A stretch of 64,000 bases of DNA from Diogma glabrata (GCA_963693315.1 OY856187.1:41901242-41965241); one strand, 5' to 3'; counted from the first letter of the stretch, positions 1-12,324 are shown. Made by a program: numbers and translations. Notes: generated from the letters alone by a model not told the origin.

Positions 1-560
1 ATAGGAATAGTTGGAAATTATCTGGTAGTTTCAGATTAAATGTTATTTGTTTTTATAAAAGTTGTAAATTATGAACAGAAGTATTTACTCTAAACGAAAA
101 AGCATTGTGTGTAGTTTTTTTATTGAATCACTCCTTCGTTCACTGATGACAAATAGGTACAGCTGGAAAATGTTAGCTTGTTGCAGACTAAATGTCGTTT
201 TCCCCAAAACAAATAAATAATTTAAAAAAGTAGCATTTACGCTAAATGGAGAAGTTTTCTATGAACTTTTCTATGAAGCTTCCGTGACTAGTTGTAATTG
301 TAAAAACTATCAGGTTGGTCCATTTAAAATGTCGTTTTTCTCAAAAGTTGTAATTATAGGAAAGAAACATTTAGACCAAATGGATAGGTTTTCCAAAAAG
401 TTTTGTGGACTAATAGTAACAGTTGGTTTGGAAATATATCAGGTCCGTTCATATTAAATGTCGTTTTTCACAAAAATTGTAAATATCGAAACACACATTT
501 AAAGTAACAGGAGACGTTTTCTAAAACGTTTTCTAGACTAATAGGAATATTTGGGTTTGA
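1..560. repeat. Degenerate tandem repeat, ~125-bp period
   Basis: About four diverged units follow one another. Each holds a block like AAATGTCGTTTTTC, then AAAAGTTGTAA, a stretch ending in GGTTTTCTA or similar, and ACTAATAGGAATA before the next unit. The left end is cut by the window edge, so the array probably continues. The units differ by many substitutions, which suggests an old satellite-like array. No coding potential was seen. Confidence 0.6.
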
Positions 561-671
561 CAATATCAGACAATATGTTGAGCTTTGTAAATTATTAGGA
601 CGAATTCAAAGTCGATTAATTTGGAGATCGGTAAAATAGTTTTGTTATACAGATAAAAGGTAGGTGTACGT

Positions 672-1290
672 TTAAGTAAAGTGTATAAGAATTTTAGTGC
701 TTGTTTTTGTAATGCCTGAATTTTCTGGATTTTTGTCACAATAGCGCTGCCCCAAATTTCTTAATTGATAAGCCATATGAGATTGGATAAGTGAGTAATA
801 TATATTTAATGCAATATTGCAATTGAGGTATATACCAACCCTTTGAAAAACACCAAATATTGGAAACATTTTAAAATTACCCGTTTGGATATGATTGCTC
901 CAATTCAAGAGGGCGCTCAAATGAGGTTCAAGATAGTTTGTAGAATCAATTTTTTTAATTGAGTTACTTTTCAACACAATTTTATCGAATATGTTTTCCC
1001 TTTGCCTTTTTATATAAAAGATCAGAAATTTGTTTTCTTTACATTTTAATAGTAGTCTATTATTATTGAGCCAATCGTTTATAATAAGAATATCACTTGT
1101 CATTTATCTCATTAGATGGACATAATCCAGTGAGTCGTATAATAGAAGGCATCATCTTCAAACAACTGATGTTTTCCAGATAATTCCAATTTAAATATGT
1201 CTGACATAATGATTTTTGTTGAAGACTTGTAATTCTCCAATTATATGAACTGCGTTCTTTTGGTTAGATAACTCCTTAAGGGTCTGTCTG
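672..1290 (-). pseudogene. LINE reverse transcriptase relic (C-terminal half)
   Basis: On the minus strand an open stretch of 143 codons (672-1103) reads like the part of a non-LTR retrotransposon RT that follows the catalytic palm: INDWLNNNRLLL, then LEPHLSALLNWSNHI, then YYSLIQSHMAYQLRNLG. Upstream in a shifted frame (about 1104-1215) lies FKLELSGKHQLFEDD, where functional LINEs have a FADD catalytic box, here with an E. Further upstream (about 1249-1275) SYLTKRTQF matches the region before the usual GVPQGS motif, which has been deleted. Frameshifts and stops separate the pieces, and the endonuclease and 5' part are missing. Family-level placement (Jockey/CR1-like) is inference; that it is a dead LINE fragment is well supported. 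Confidence 0.75.
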
Positions 1291-1299
1291 AATGCCTTA

Positions 1300-2125
1300 T
1301 GAGATATATTGTTTTGCTTTAATTTAATTTTATGGCTGACACAGTCAAAGGCCTATATTAAATTAATTAATAAACAGGTAGTTGATTTTTTCTTTTCTAG
1401 ATTTTGATAGAGTTTTTCAGTGAGATTTACTATTTTATGATAATGTGCAACTTGGTTTTAGGAATCCAAATTGATTCTTATCAAAAATTGGTTAAGCATT
1501 ACTCGCTCACATGCATTACTCGTTATTTGACACCACATATTGCTCTTGACACCTTTGATCTTAGGCTATCGAGTCTTTGTTTAAGAGACCCTATCCTAAT
1601 GCAGCACCCACTGTAACAGCCTTCATTTCACTTACGGTATTATTCGTAAAATTATAGCACAGCGAATTTTTAAAGCATTTGAAAAATTTTCAACCTATAT
1701 CGGACCATATTTGACTGGTCACGAAGTACGAACTTTCAAAGACAAGAACCAACAGGATGTGTTAGAGTTAACAGTTTGATCTAAAATCAGAACCTTCGTT
1801 GCTTCATGGATTTGATTACATGGTTGATTGATTACATGCGTTGAGGCAATCCTTATACTAAACACCAAATTCTGTTAGTGAATCTCAAATAACATTGATA
1901 TGAAAGTAGAATATCTGAAGATCAGTACCTAGCATATTGTTTAATAGCAAATAGTTGACATATCCTTATATACAACATCATTTCCAATCAAAAATACATA
2001 TTACGCTAAATAATTAATTGAAAATATTGCCTCGATTCTTATAGAGTCGTTTAATTGTTCAACGTTTAGTCGATTTGATGTCATAATATTTTCCAACTTA
2101 TTCTCCTTATTCTCCGTAAAATAAA
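1300..2125. other. Intergenic or intronic DNA, nothing recognised
   Basis: This stretch is AT-rich with short open frames only. The 70-codon plus-strand frame at 1404-1616 has no recognisable domain. I see no repeat unit or splice-framed exon. Confidence 0.5.
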
Positions 2126-3530
2126 AATATGGAGGGGCTAAAATCTGAAGCTCTGAGATATCAAGACTTCGGTTTTGGTTAAAGATTGTGATATAGTTTT
2201 CGGCATAAAACTTTTATGAGGACATTGTTTTTAGTCTTTGGCAGCGATGTATTTCAATATCAAACCTAAAACTCTTTGTTAAAGTACATGTACTTTTTAT
2301 CTCTGTTTAGAAATTTGTTAAAAAACCAACACATCATCACAAAAATTCATATTTCTTTCAAAATTACAAAAATACTGTAAAAATAAAATAAAATCAAATA
2401 TTCAAACTTTTTCCAAAATTCCAAAAATATTGTAATAATTATAACAATATCAAAAATTGAAACTTTTTTAAAAATTTTAAAAAAATATATAAAATTCAAA
2501 TTTCAAAAATTCTATTTTTTTTTTCAAAATTCTAAAAACATTGCAAAAACTATTACAAAATCAACGTGAACATTTGAACATTTTTCATAATTTCAAAAAT
2601 ATACCAAAAACTATAACAAATTCAAACATTTCCTTGTCCATTTCATGCTCATTACATTTCATGTCAAACAAATCATTTAATTTTTTTTCCCAAAAATTTG
2701 GCTAACAAATAAATGAAAATCATTTTTTTGACACACTTGACAATATTTTTTTGACAAACTTATAATGCAATAAAATCTTCAATAATAATAATTTCATGTT
2801 CAATTACATTTAACATTTCATACAAATAATTAATTTTATTTTTTTCCAAAAAAAATAAATGAAAATCATTCTTTTGACACACTTCACAACATTTTTTTGA
2901 CAAACTTATAATGCCATAATTTTCCATAATAATACTAACATTTCATGTCATTCAAATAATTAATTTCATTTATTCCCCAAAAATTGTGTAAAAAAATGAT
3001 TCGAAAATGATTCCAAAAAATCATTCTTTTGACACACTCCACAACTAGATTTTGGTCTCACATACCAATCCCGACCATCAAGATTTCTCCAAATTCAATG
3101 TTCCTCCTCGTAATCACTTAAATTGAACGTTTTTTATGCAAAAAATATGCAAATTTCCTTGTTTTGACACTCTTGACGATTTCTTTGACACACTTCCGGG
3201 ACAGCTATCGAACACATCGTCCTTTCTTACCATTGAGTAATGGTAAGAAAGGACGAAAAGTTAAAAGTAACAAAAAGTTTTGAAATCCCTCAAGCAGTTT
3301 TCTAGATTTCGTCGGCTGTGACGGCCGGCCGCATGGCCGGCCGGCAGACAAACATACATTTTTTTTTGCATATTTAGAATCAGTAGCTCCTAAAACGTCG
3401 AGAAATACCAAAAAAAGTGGGGGTAGGAATTTCACTCTTGGCTCATGAATGTAATACTGTAAGTAATTTTTCAAAACCGAAGTAATACAAAAAAAAATTC
3501 TACTATAAATCAAACAAACACCCTATTACA
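2126..3530 (+). repeat. Composite dispersed repeat, copy A
   Basis: The order of parts is: a head (2130-2310) starting ATATGGAGGGGCT and containing GAGATATCAAGACTTCGG and GGCAGCGATGTA; a degenerate tandem array of ~55-bp AT-rich units built on CAAAAATATTGCAAAAA (2340-2640); a ~140-bp tandem array built on TTTTGACACACTTGACAA (2700-3030); and a tail with ACCAATCCCGACCATCAAG, a GC-rich hairpin and AAAACGTCGAGAAAT (3050-3460). The same order recurs at 17056-18360 (+) and reversed at 45740-48155, and a head alone sits at 63836. No protein is encoded, so the element looks non-autonomous. Its exact termini and class were not determined. Confidence 0.75.
3323..3342. repeat. GC-rich hairpin inside copy A
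   Basis: Two copies of GGCCGGCC separated by GCAT form a perfect 8-bp stem in otherwise AT-rich DNA. Copy C near 45890 keeps one GGCCGGCCG. Copy B has lost the motif. Confidence 0.6.
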
Positions 3531-4413
3531 ATTTCGTTATAAGAAATCGAAAAACATATATTTTCTTAGAAATTTCATATCAAAATAATACAAAAATATT
3601 TTGTTTCGTTCCCATTTAGCATCCCTTACAAGTAAACATAAAAAGGGGAAATAAAGAAATCTACAAAATATTTATAAAGAGAAAAAGAGAAAAAGTTGTA
3701 CAAAATTCATTCACAAATTCATTTCTCTGCATCTGCTATTCTCTTTTTCGCTATGACTCTCTGTTATTATGTCACATTTTCATTTTGTTTTCTTTTATTT
3801 TTTTTTTCAATTTTCATAAAATATTCTTCCATATATGAAATTCTCCAAATTTCTCTTCAGTTTCGATTTAACATTTATGTCGGAAAGTTTGTTGTATGTC
3901 GTGTTACGTGTTTTTAGATTTAGTTACTTGAATCAAATTTTTTTTCTTCTGTTTTTTGTGTTTTCTTTAAACAATTGTGAAGAGTTTTTAAGAAAAAAAT
4001 AATTTTTGAATTAAAATAAATTAAATATATTTATACAAACATGTGAAACTTGTAAGGATCCAAAAATAAAGAAACAAAGATTCCCCGGCTTATTGTTTTT
4101 GTTTGTTTCTATAGTTTTTGGTTGTTATTATGTAATTCATTGAATAGAAAATGTGGAAAATTGTGAAAAATAAAACAAAGCAAAATGTATATGTATTACA
4201 AAAGAAATTAACGAATTAAAACTTAATTACGTAAAAATTGAAGTTTTAAATTTTCATACTCGCTTTCTTATTCTTAATTAATTTTGTGTGTTTAGTATTT
4301 AAGTCTTTTTTTTTCCTCTTTTGTTTATATGTGTGTTAATTATTAAGTGAAATTTAAATGTTGTGTAAAATCAAAAAGTGAAAAATCAAAAAGAAAAAAG
4401 TGAAGGTTTTATA
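3531..4413. other. AT-rich flank of the candidate first exon
   Basis: No repeat or coding domain was recognised. If the exon at 4414 is real, this stretch would hold the promoter and 5' untranslated region. No TATA or initiator site stands out reliably in such AT-rich DNA. Confidence 0.35.
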
Positions 4414-4483
4414 ATGAAAAAATTAAAGGAATTAGTTTATTTTGGTGTTTTTGTTTTGGAATTTTTATCAATTAATGTTCAAG
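4414..4483 (+). CDS. Candidate first coding exon with signal peptide
   Basis: An ATG opens 23 codons that read as a signal peptide: basic start MKKLKEL, hydrophobic core VYFGVFVLEFLSI, then NVQ. The frame ends at a consensus-like splice donor (AAG|GTAGGA), leaving one base of the next codon, a phase-1 boundary. Phase-1 introns just after the signal peptide are usual in secreted and immunoglobulin-type animal proteins. The rest of the gene is not identified here. One strong acceptor 2 kb downstream (6509) would keep the phase. A chance ORF of this size is quite possible in AT-rich DNA, because Phe, Leu and Ile codons are common. Conserved downstream exons or RNA reads would decide it. Confidence 0.35.
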
Positions 4484-6509
4484 GTAGGAATTAATTTTGT
4501 TTTATTTTATTACATTTTGAGTTAAATTGATCTTTATTGATTTTTGATATTTAAATCCCTTCATGATTTATGTAGCACATATGGTTGGGATTTAACAAAT
4601 GTTTGTTGTCCGATTTTTTTAATGTAAATTCTTTAAATACGTAAACATTTTCTTGTTTCGGCTTTCTTTTGTGATGTTGGGTTTGGGTTCAAATTAATGT
4701 GTGAAAAATGGTTGAAAAAAATGGTATATGAATAAAAGATATTTTGGTGGAAAAATTGACATATGTATGGGTAGAACTAATTTTGATGTTGACGTCAATT
4801 TAAAAAAAAAGTTTTTGTTTGTACCATATGTTTAATGGGTGCTTTTGAAGGACTTGAGCTGTCTAATTTTACAGCATAGCTGTTATTATAAAAAAATATC
4901 ATAACATTTTTGCTAACGATTTCATAATTTTTTATCTCATCATCGTATCTTGAGCTTCAAATAGTTTGATTTTAAATCCTTCTTCACAGACCTTAATCAA
5001 TCAAAACAATGACAAAACTGAATAAAAGTGAAAGTAATAACCGTAATTAACGTTGTTGTTTCGTTTTATTATCTACTTGTTCAACCTAAACCCAATACAT
5101 GTTACATTGTATACAGTACAACCTTTTTTATGAATCATAATTAAACCTAAATTAAAAACAAAAAATTTTTGTATCCGTCAAACATTGAATTCAATTTTCG
5201 GTTTTATGTATATTCAAGTAATTACACAGTTTACCACCCCATGCCACAAACCAATCTGTAATTATTATTCAATTAATTGAATTGTTTTTTGGATTAAATT
5301 TTATTTTTATAGAAATACAAATGTTTAAAAATTATAATAATTGTAATACTTTAAATATAAGTTAATTGTGTAAAATAGCTTTACATAGGTAAAGTGATTA
5401 ATTGTGTTTTATTACGTTTATTTACTATTTGCTCGGTGGCGATTCGTTTTTTTTTTTCAAATAAGAAAGGGAATAATTGTTTTTTATTATCAAACCAATA
5501 CTGTATAATTATGGTTTTGTTAATGGACATGAAAAATTTGAATAAATTTTTGTAATTTATTTTAAATAAAACATAAAATTAGCCGGTAAGCTGCAATGAT
5601 GAATTTTATTGCATTAACAGCATTTAATATGAAATCTCTCGTTAAATGTAATCTCAAATTTAAATGAAACGTTTTTAAAATGCAGAATACAAACAGTTAT
5701 CTTTACACTTTACGACAAAACGAAAAGCTTTACTTATAAGCACTAAGGTTTATTCCGATTAACCTAAATACAGCTAAAATGATTTACCTTGAATTTCTTT
5801 GAAAATTGATTGAATTGGCTTTTTATTGGCTTCAACGTTTAGTATTTTATTTTGTAAACTTAATTCTAATCCTGATGTAGATTGAATTTGTTTACTACTC
5901 CACATTTAAATTGAAAACAAAAATGAATGAAAACAATTTACTTAATCTTCGACTTAAATTAAATTGTGTAATCGAATTTAGAATACATATGTTAAACGAA
6001 GTATAAAAAATTTTGGGTTTCTGAATTCTTAACTTATCTATTTCAAAACTTAGTCAAATTTCCTTTTTTTAATTTTTTTTTCGCTTCAATCAACATAAAC
6101 CTACAATAATCAATCATCAATTCCCATACTCCTGTCAATTTTTTTAACAAAACAAAAAATAAATCTAAGCCTAACATGCATTCGAAAACAATCTTGTGAT
6201 AAACAAAAAAAAATTTGCAATTCAAATTTCGAGGTCGACAAACTTCCGACAGACCTAAATTTTGTTTTCGTTTTCTTAATTTAACGTAAGTATATGACAA
6301 AAAACTCACCCTAGAACATAACAATAAAAAAAATGCAATTTACGATATAAAATAAAAATAAAATAGGGATATATTAATCCTAAAGCAATGGTTATGGAAG
6401 GGAAAGAAAAAACAATCGAACAAAATTATATAGTTGATGACGAGTTGAAATGAAGCTATCCTGACTCGTTAGGAATTTCGTTTGGGTGATTTGTTTGGTT
6501 TCTTTTCAG
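4484..6509. other. AT-rich DNA, possible first intron
   Basis: There is no recognisable coding, RNA or repeat feature, only short spurious frames. At 6494-6509 a pyrimidine-rich tract ends in TTTTCAG, the best 3' splice-site match in this stretch. Joining it to the exon at 4414 would read A-A-S-T-R-S-N-N-N after the signal peptide, but no clear donor follows. Confidence 0.25.
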
Positions 6510-9474
6510 CAGCATCGACCAGGTCAAACAATAATCGTTTTCGAAATTATTTTTTAAGGATCAGAATATACCTTTTTGTTATTTGTTTTGAATTTGAAAA
6601 TTTAAAATTTTGCTTTAAACTGTAACCACAACTATCTTTTGAAAATGATACATAATTACACCTTCAGTTATATACTTCAAAACAGAACAAAATTCATATG
6701 ATATTTTTCAGATTTTCTTGGCATCTCAAAGTTTGGGCACCACATCAACTTCCAGGAACTTTCAACACATATTAATTCACCCTCATAATACCAAAACAGT
6801 TAACAAAATTTGGATGTGAGATTCAAAAAAAAAATATTTCTTTCCTAAATTATTTTTATGAGAATGATTTGTGGAAAGTGAAAATCAAACATAAAATTAC
6901 AAATAAATAATTTTAAAAAGTTCATTGAAGAACGCACGTGTGTGTGTTGTTTGTGATCGTTTCGGGAATTATATTTAAAATAAATTTTCTTAGAATCAAA
7001 AGGCAAGAGTATGGTAAATTTAATGTGCATAGATTTTCGTTATTTGATTATGGGATGATACCAACAAAGAAATAAAATGAACTAAAAGTGTGTCATTAAC
7101 GAAATGACATGTAATGAATAAGATTAGGTTTTTTTATATAATCAACGAAAGTTTAATGAATAGACGAAACGAATAGTTTTTACAAATAATGTGATTACTG
7201 ACATCTATTTTGGAAAAATAACTATTACATAAATTTGTTTTGCCATGGGTGTAAAATGGTGATGATTAATGGATATCCATTTAGAAACCCAGTTATATTG
7301 AAAAAACTGATGCAATATTGGAAATGTATATAATTTAGAAATTCACAAGTAATCAAATGGCTAATTTGTTTAACTACTTAATTATACTGGTAATGAAAAA
7401 GTATGTTCTAAGTATAGTATATCAACTCAAAAGTGAAGTAAAGCAATTAAGAAAGCTAGTATCTACAATTAGTAAAGCTAAACAATCTATAACAAAAGAG
7501 TTGATACAAGTTTATGTCGCAGTTCTACATTCAATACTGTATACACTTAAAGAGAAAAATATTCGTAATCTAGTTGTTAATTTTTAAAATGTCGTCAAAA
7601 CAAATTGGCAGTTGTTACGCCACAATCTAGTGATCTAGTAACTGGTTTGCTTATATAAATATTAAAACTACTTAAGTGGAATAACTGGAATTCAACTCAA
7701 AGTAAAACATTAAGGAAAAATTGTGTTTTCTGCAAAATTGTTATATTCAACTGAGATATTTTATTGTCACAACTAAAATTGTACTTTAAGGATGTTCTTG
7801 AATCTTGTTGTTGTTGGTATTTTGTTTAGTTACCCTTGGTTTAGCTTGGATAGCTTTTGTAATCAGGACTGCAAAACCATAATTTATTTTTATGGTTTAA
7901 TTTTCGTTTTTCTTAATGTACATTTTTGGTTTTTCTTAATGTACATTTTTGATTTTGATAATTGTTTTTTTAAATGATAAGTTTTGATGTTTCTAAACAA
8001 TAAATCTTGATTTTGTTTACGGTTTTTCTAAACGACAAGTTCCGTTTCCAAACGACAAGTTCCAAGTTCCACAAGTTCCTAAACAAAAAGTTTTGGTTTC
8101 GATTTTGTTTTTTTAACTAACAAGTTGTTTGGATTTTCGTTGGACAATAAAAATTACAATTTTTGTCAATAATCCATGCAAATGTTCGAATGGAGCAAAA
8201 ATACAAAAACTAGTAGTACAAATTACGTTACTATTGATCTTAGAAATTGATTTTTGTTTTGGGTTATGCTTATTTTTGAATTTGGTTTTCGATTCATGAT
8301 TTTTAGAATGTGAATTCGGTTATGGATTTGGTTTTGATCATTTTCAAAATGTGGTTTTAGTTTTTGTTTCGGTCTTAATGATTTTTGGAATATAGTTTTG
8401 GTTTCGGTTTCGGTTTTAATGTTCTTATGAGGTTACTGGTTTTGGCGGTTTTTGTTTCAAAAGCCTGTTCGTAGCCCTGATTGTAATGTCTTTCACATAG
8501 AAATGAGGTGCGTTAGTACCTCTTGTGTATTGCAATCTAACTACAATACTTTGAGTCACTTAGATATTAGATGACAGCGGTCTTCCATCGTGGAATCCGG
8601 AGATGTAAACTCAAGTCGTTAATGATGTTGGAGACCAATTATCAAGTTATCATGCATAAAAGATGAAGGAAGATAATGTAAGATTTGGGAGAGAGAAACC
8701 AAAAGCGAAGGTTATTCGATAAATTTATAAAAAAAAGAAATTGATTGTGTAGTAAAAAATGATGAATTTGAAAAACTATTTAATTAAGTGGGTTAAAGAT
8801 ATGTATATAAAGATATGTAGAATAAATATATGAATAAAGATATGTAGAATAAATAATCTGAACCAAAAAAGTGTAAATAATTGATAACATAAATAGGGCA
8901 CAAATTTTAAATTGAGTTAATTATTTTCCTTTGCATTTGTTTATATATACATTATTGAATTGGACATGATCCGAAACAGACAATAAAATCGATCCCAACC
9001 CTAGTAGCAAATGCCAGATAAAAAGTCCTATTTCATTTCATAAAATTTTAATTGTTTGAAACTTGTTTGAGATATATCCATTTTAGATATGTTTATATAG
9101 TTTAAGAAATTTCTCGTCAAGTTTCGGTATCGCTTCTCAACTGAGAGACAATGATAATAGTGGTCTAGTGTTATTATATGTGCGTTCGATTCGACTGAAA
9201 TAACTGAAAAAAACAACAATTGCATAAAATTTTTCAAGCGTTTTGGTCAAATCTAACGTGGCTAATATGCAAATTTTTGAAAAATTATATCGGTACAGTT
9301 TTTTATCGTTTAATCGAATCAACTTCAAATAAATTTCTATAAGATATATAACAACGACCAAATCTGTACAACAGTATGTTTGTAGAAATAGAACATTGTT
9401 TTGTAAACAATGTTTCACACAAAAATACAATCTATACCCTATTCCTCTATTTACCTAGAACAAACCACAAATTC
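6510..9474. other. Long AT-rich stretch without recognised genes
   Basis: Short frames here (for example 76 codons at 7357-7587) show no domain. Around 7980-8460 there is a low-complexity run of diverged GGTTTTGGTTTCGG-like and CTAAACGACAAGTT-like words, probably slipped simple sequence. The tail up to 9474 gives no recognisable protein on either strand. Confidence 0.4.
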
Positions 9475-9674
9475 NNNNNNNNNNNNNNNNNNNNNNNNNN
9501 NNNNNNNNNNNNNNNNNNNNNNNNNNNNNNNNNNNNNNNNNNNNNNNNNNNNNNNNNNNNNNNNNNNNNNNNNNNNNNNNNNNNNNNNNNNNNNNNNNNN
9601 NNNNNNNNNNNNNNNNNNNNNNNNNNNNNNNNNNNNNNNNNNNNNNNNNNNNNNNNNNNNNNNNNNNNNNNNNN
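9475..9674. other. Assembly gap (200 Ns)
   Basis: Exactly 200 consecutive Ns. Reading frames crossing it are artefacts. The hAT relic on the minus strand runs into its right side, and transposase sequence does not visibly continue on its left side. The gap may hide the 3' part of that gene or mis-sized sequence. Confidence 0.98.
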
Positions 9675-10960
9675 GAAGAAATTTGAAAAGGTCTAACAGC
9701 ATCAACTTCAGCTAACCATCCCGTGCTAGATAGCTTGTGTAGTGACTGCGGAATATTTTTTTTAAAACTGCCCATCGTTTAGGCCTGCTACTAAATAAGT
9801 TGTAGAATTTATCAATTATTCCAAAAACTGTTACAGAGTTAGAACAACATTCGGCAGAGTTAACTGCTCAGAAATTGAGACTGGGATCTCGAAATGTAGA
9901 ATGCACTGCATATGAGTTTTCTCTACAAATCTCAATTTACGTACCTTTGTATTCACCTTTCATGTTGCTTGCGTTATCACAACCTTGTTCTTGATAGTCA
10001 TGTAAAAGTATAGAGTATATGTTCACAATCAAAGTTAAAATTTTTTCTTCAACTACTTAATTATTGTTTTTCTGGTCTAAACGAAAGTAACGCAAAATAA
10101 AGCTTGTTTGTTCTCCACATGAAGAACCGGAAGTTGCATCATCAAGAATACCAAATTTTTACCATTTTTTCAACTTGAATTACTGATTAAACATGACTAG
10201 CGCATAGCTAAATGAACTTATTTTGGATTTCTGTGGATAAAATTTTTGAGCTTGTAAACGATGCTGAGCTTGCTGGGCAATTCTTACTTTTTCTAAATAA
10301 TCACGTAGCAAGAGTTCAAAGTGAATAATAAGCTCTAAAATTCCACAGAAGTTACCGTTATTATAGACTCACCAACCATATGGCTTTCTCTCCTCAAATC
10401 CAAGTCTCTTTCACCTTAAAACAAAATAGTATCCAAATTTTGTTTGGTTCTCGAAACAGCATTGAAAAAGTATTTTAACTTCCATTTCACGCCATTTTGT
10501 GTAACAATTAATTTGCATTCGGTTGTGTTCGTGAGCCGGTAACTTATCGTATAATTTTTTTATGATTGAGCCTTAGAATATCCTTGAGGATGACACAGAG
10601 ATGAGATCAGTTTCCCTTAATATTCGTGTTAAATAATTGACACGGCAGGCAATAAAAGACATCTTTATTAAGGCTCCAAAATAACCAATATCGTTCTATT
10701 TCTTCTCCGTTAGATAAAATTTTGAATATGAGTGACTTAGGAAATGGTTCATTCAAACAATCATGGGAAAACAATGTCATCTTCGTATGCCCTCGACGAA
10801 TCATATTTTCAGTAATTTCTGGGTTTATTATTTCATTTTTAAAACTACAAACATCAAAATCATGGCGAAACTCTATTTGGTTTGGTTGGTTTTCTACTTC
10901 CAGTGTTCAATCTAAAGAAGTCGGGTGTTATATTCTAATGTACAAACAGGTAAATGTTCT
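9675..10960 (-). pseudogene. hAT-family transposase relic (ZMYM1/TTF-zinc-finger type)
   Basis: The minus strand reads as a decayed hAT transposase. At 10607-10960 the N-terminal TTF-type zinc finger survives: NGEEIERYWLFWS followed by VFYCLPCQLF, where C-x2-C is intact. Further down, fragments typical of this family appear with stops and frameshifts: a block near 10390 (KDLDLRRESHMVG), one near 10320 (LISH-like, decayed), CDNASNMKGEYKG-like residues near 9970 carrying the catalytic-domain D, and finally KKNIPQSLHKLSS at 9700-9775 next to the assembly gap. The C-terminal dimerisation (Dimer_Tnp_hAT) part is not seen. The family's full length is usually 600-900 residues, so about half remains. 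No terminal inverted repeats were found. It is clearly inactive. Confidence 0.75.
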
Positions 10961-11103
10961 GTTGCTGAGGAAGCTGAAACTAGATTTGTTGATGTTTTAC
11001 AATCCATTACTAAACAGTCTGTTGTAGATACCGGCTGGTTGAAATTGGATTTAGACAATATTTTGAAATCCGTTTGCCGTAAAATCGTTATCGTTTAATG
11101 TTA

Positions 11104-11610
11104 TACTACGTTCATATTACGATGAAATCAAGCTCGAAATCACCCAAAATTAAAGATTTCAAAAAACTGTTCACATTATCATTAACATGATTAAGTTTGA
11201 AATCTATTTGCACATATTCCAAATCTGTGAAAAAATTTTTAATTTCTGCTACGTTAAAGATATCTAAATAGATTTGTCTGTTTTTTTTTGCTTTTTTTTT
11301 GAGTTTAAACCTCCATCTAAAGAAAATTTTTTTTGTGTGATTCAAAATTTTATTGAAATTTTGCAATAGCCATCTTTTATTTGAATTCAAAACAAAATAT
11401 TTGATTTATTAAATGTCACTGTTGAAATAGGGCTGTATTTTTTTTTTCGAAAATCAAATATTCAGGGGTGCTTAGCGTGATTTAGAATGGATTTAATTTA
11501 AATCAACTTTCGACATGATTTCAGTTTTGTATGGAAAAATTAATCAAAACAAGCTGATAATCGAGCTGAAATCAAAAATTGTTTAAAATCATGGCAATGT
11601 GAACGTAGTA
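11104..11610. mobile_element. MITE with TTA target duplication (507 bp)
   Basis: The left end TACTACGTTCATATT is matched in reverse complement by the right end AATGTGAACGTAGTA. TTA directly flanks both ends (11101-11103 and 11611-11613). No transposase lies inside. A 3-bp TTA duplication is typical of PIF/Harbinger elements, so that class is inferred. A second element of similar ends is at 25975. Confidence 0.65.
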
Positions 11611-11613
11611 TTA

Positions 11614-12324
11614 TGCAATACGAACTTCACAATATTGTCCATAATCATTTATGTGTTCTAGAATTGGCCTTCCGTAAAACAATTATATTTGTTTATTGTT
11701 ATTTTTTTTATATCGACCGCTTTTTGCCGTTTTCTTACGTTTGTAATTACAAATTTACGGTTTTAAGGCATCTTTTATACGGCTCAAAAAGTATTACAAT
11801 TAAATAACCAACTTTATTGTGGTCTATAGAAATCAAAGTACATATGGTACCCTACAAACATTATGTGCATGGTGAATAAGTGTATGTATGTTTCGTCCAT
11901 GCTAACGTATACATATTTGTTTTAATTTATTATTTTTAAATTATATAAACATGTAAGTATAAAAAATGTACAAAAAACTTTCGGACAAAAATTTAAATAT
12001 TTGACTTACATATACAAAATAATATTAATTTTCCATAACTTTTTTAATATTATAAAAAAAAATAATTAAATAATTAAATATCAGTTTGGATAACAGACAT
12101 GAAACATGGCAAACAAAAATTAAAAAAAAATTTAATAATTTTTTTAAATCACTAAAATTATTTAAAGTCATTTTACGACATGTGCACCGTATGGTATACA
12201 TCATGTGCATTACATGTGTTATAGACAATTTTATGCTCGAAGATTTTGTAACATGAACAATTAAAGTACATTTCATGCATTTTTTTCATCATTGTTCTAT
12301 AGTGTATATGATATTGTAAAACTA
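11614..12324. other. AT-rich spacer
   Basis: No gene, RNA or repeat was recognised. The 83-codon minus frame at 12025-12276 is low-complexity and has no domain. Confidence 0.35.

Noticed and set aside
9376..9775. Several ~100-codon frames across the N run
   Set aside because: They are open only because Ns cannot encode stops. Only the minus-strand residues next to the right side of the gap belong to the hAT relic.
12025..12276. 83-codon minus-strand frame and similar I/L/F/K-rich frames throughout
   Set aside because: In DNA this AT-rich, frames of 60-90 codons made of F, L, I, K, N and Y arise by chance in large numbers.
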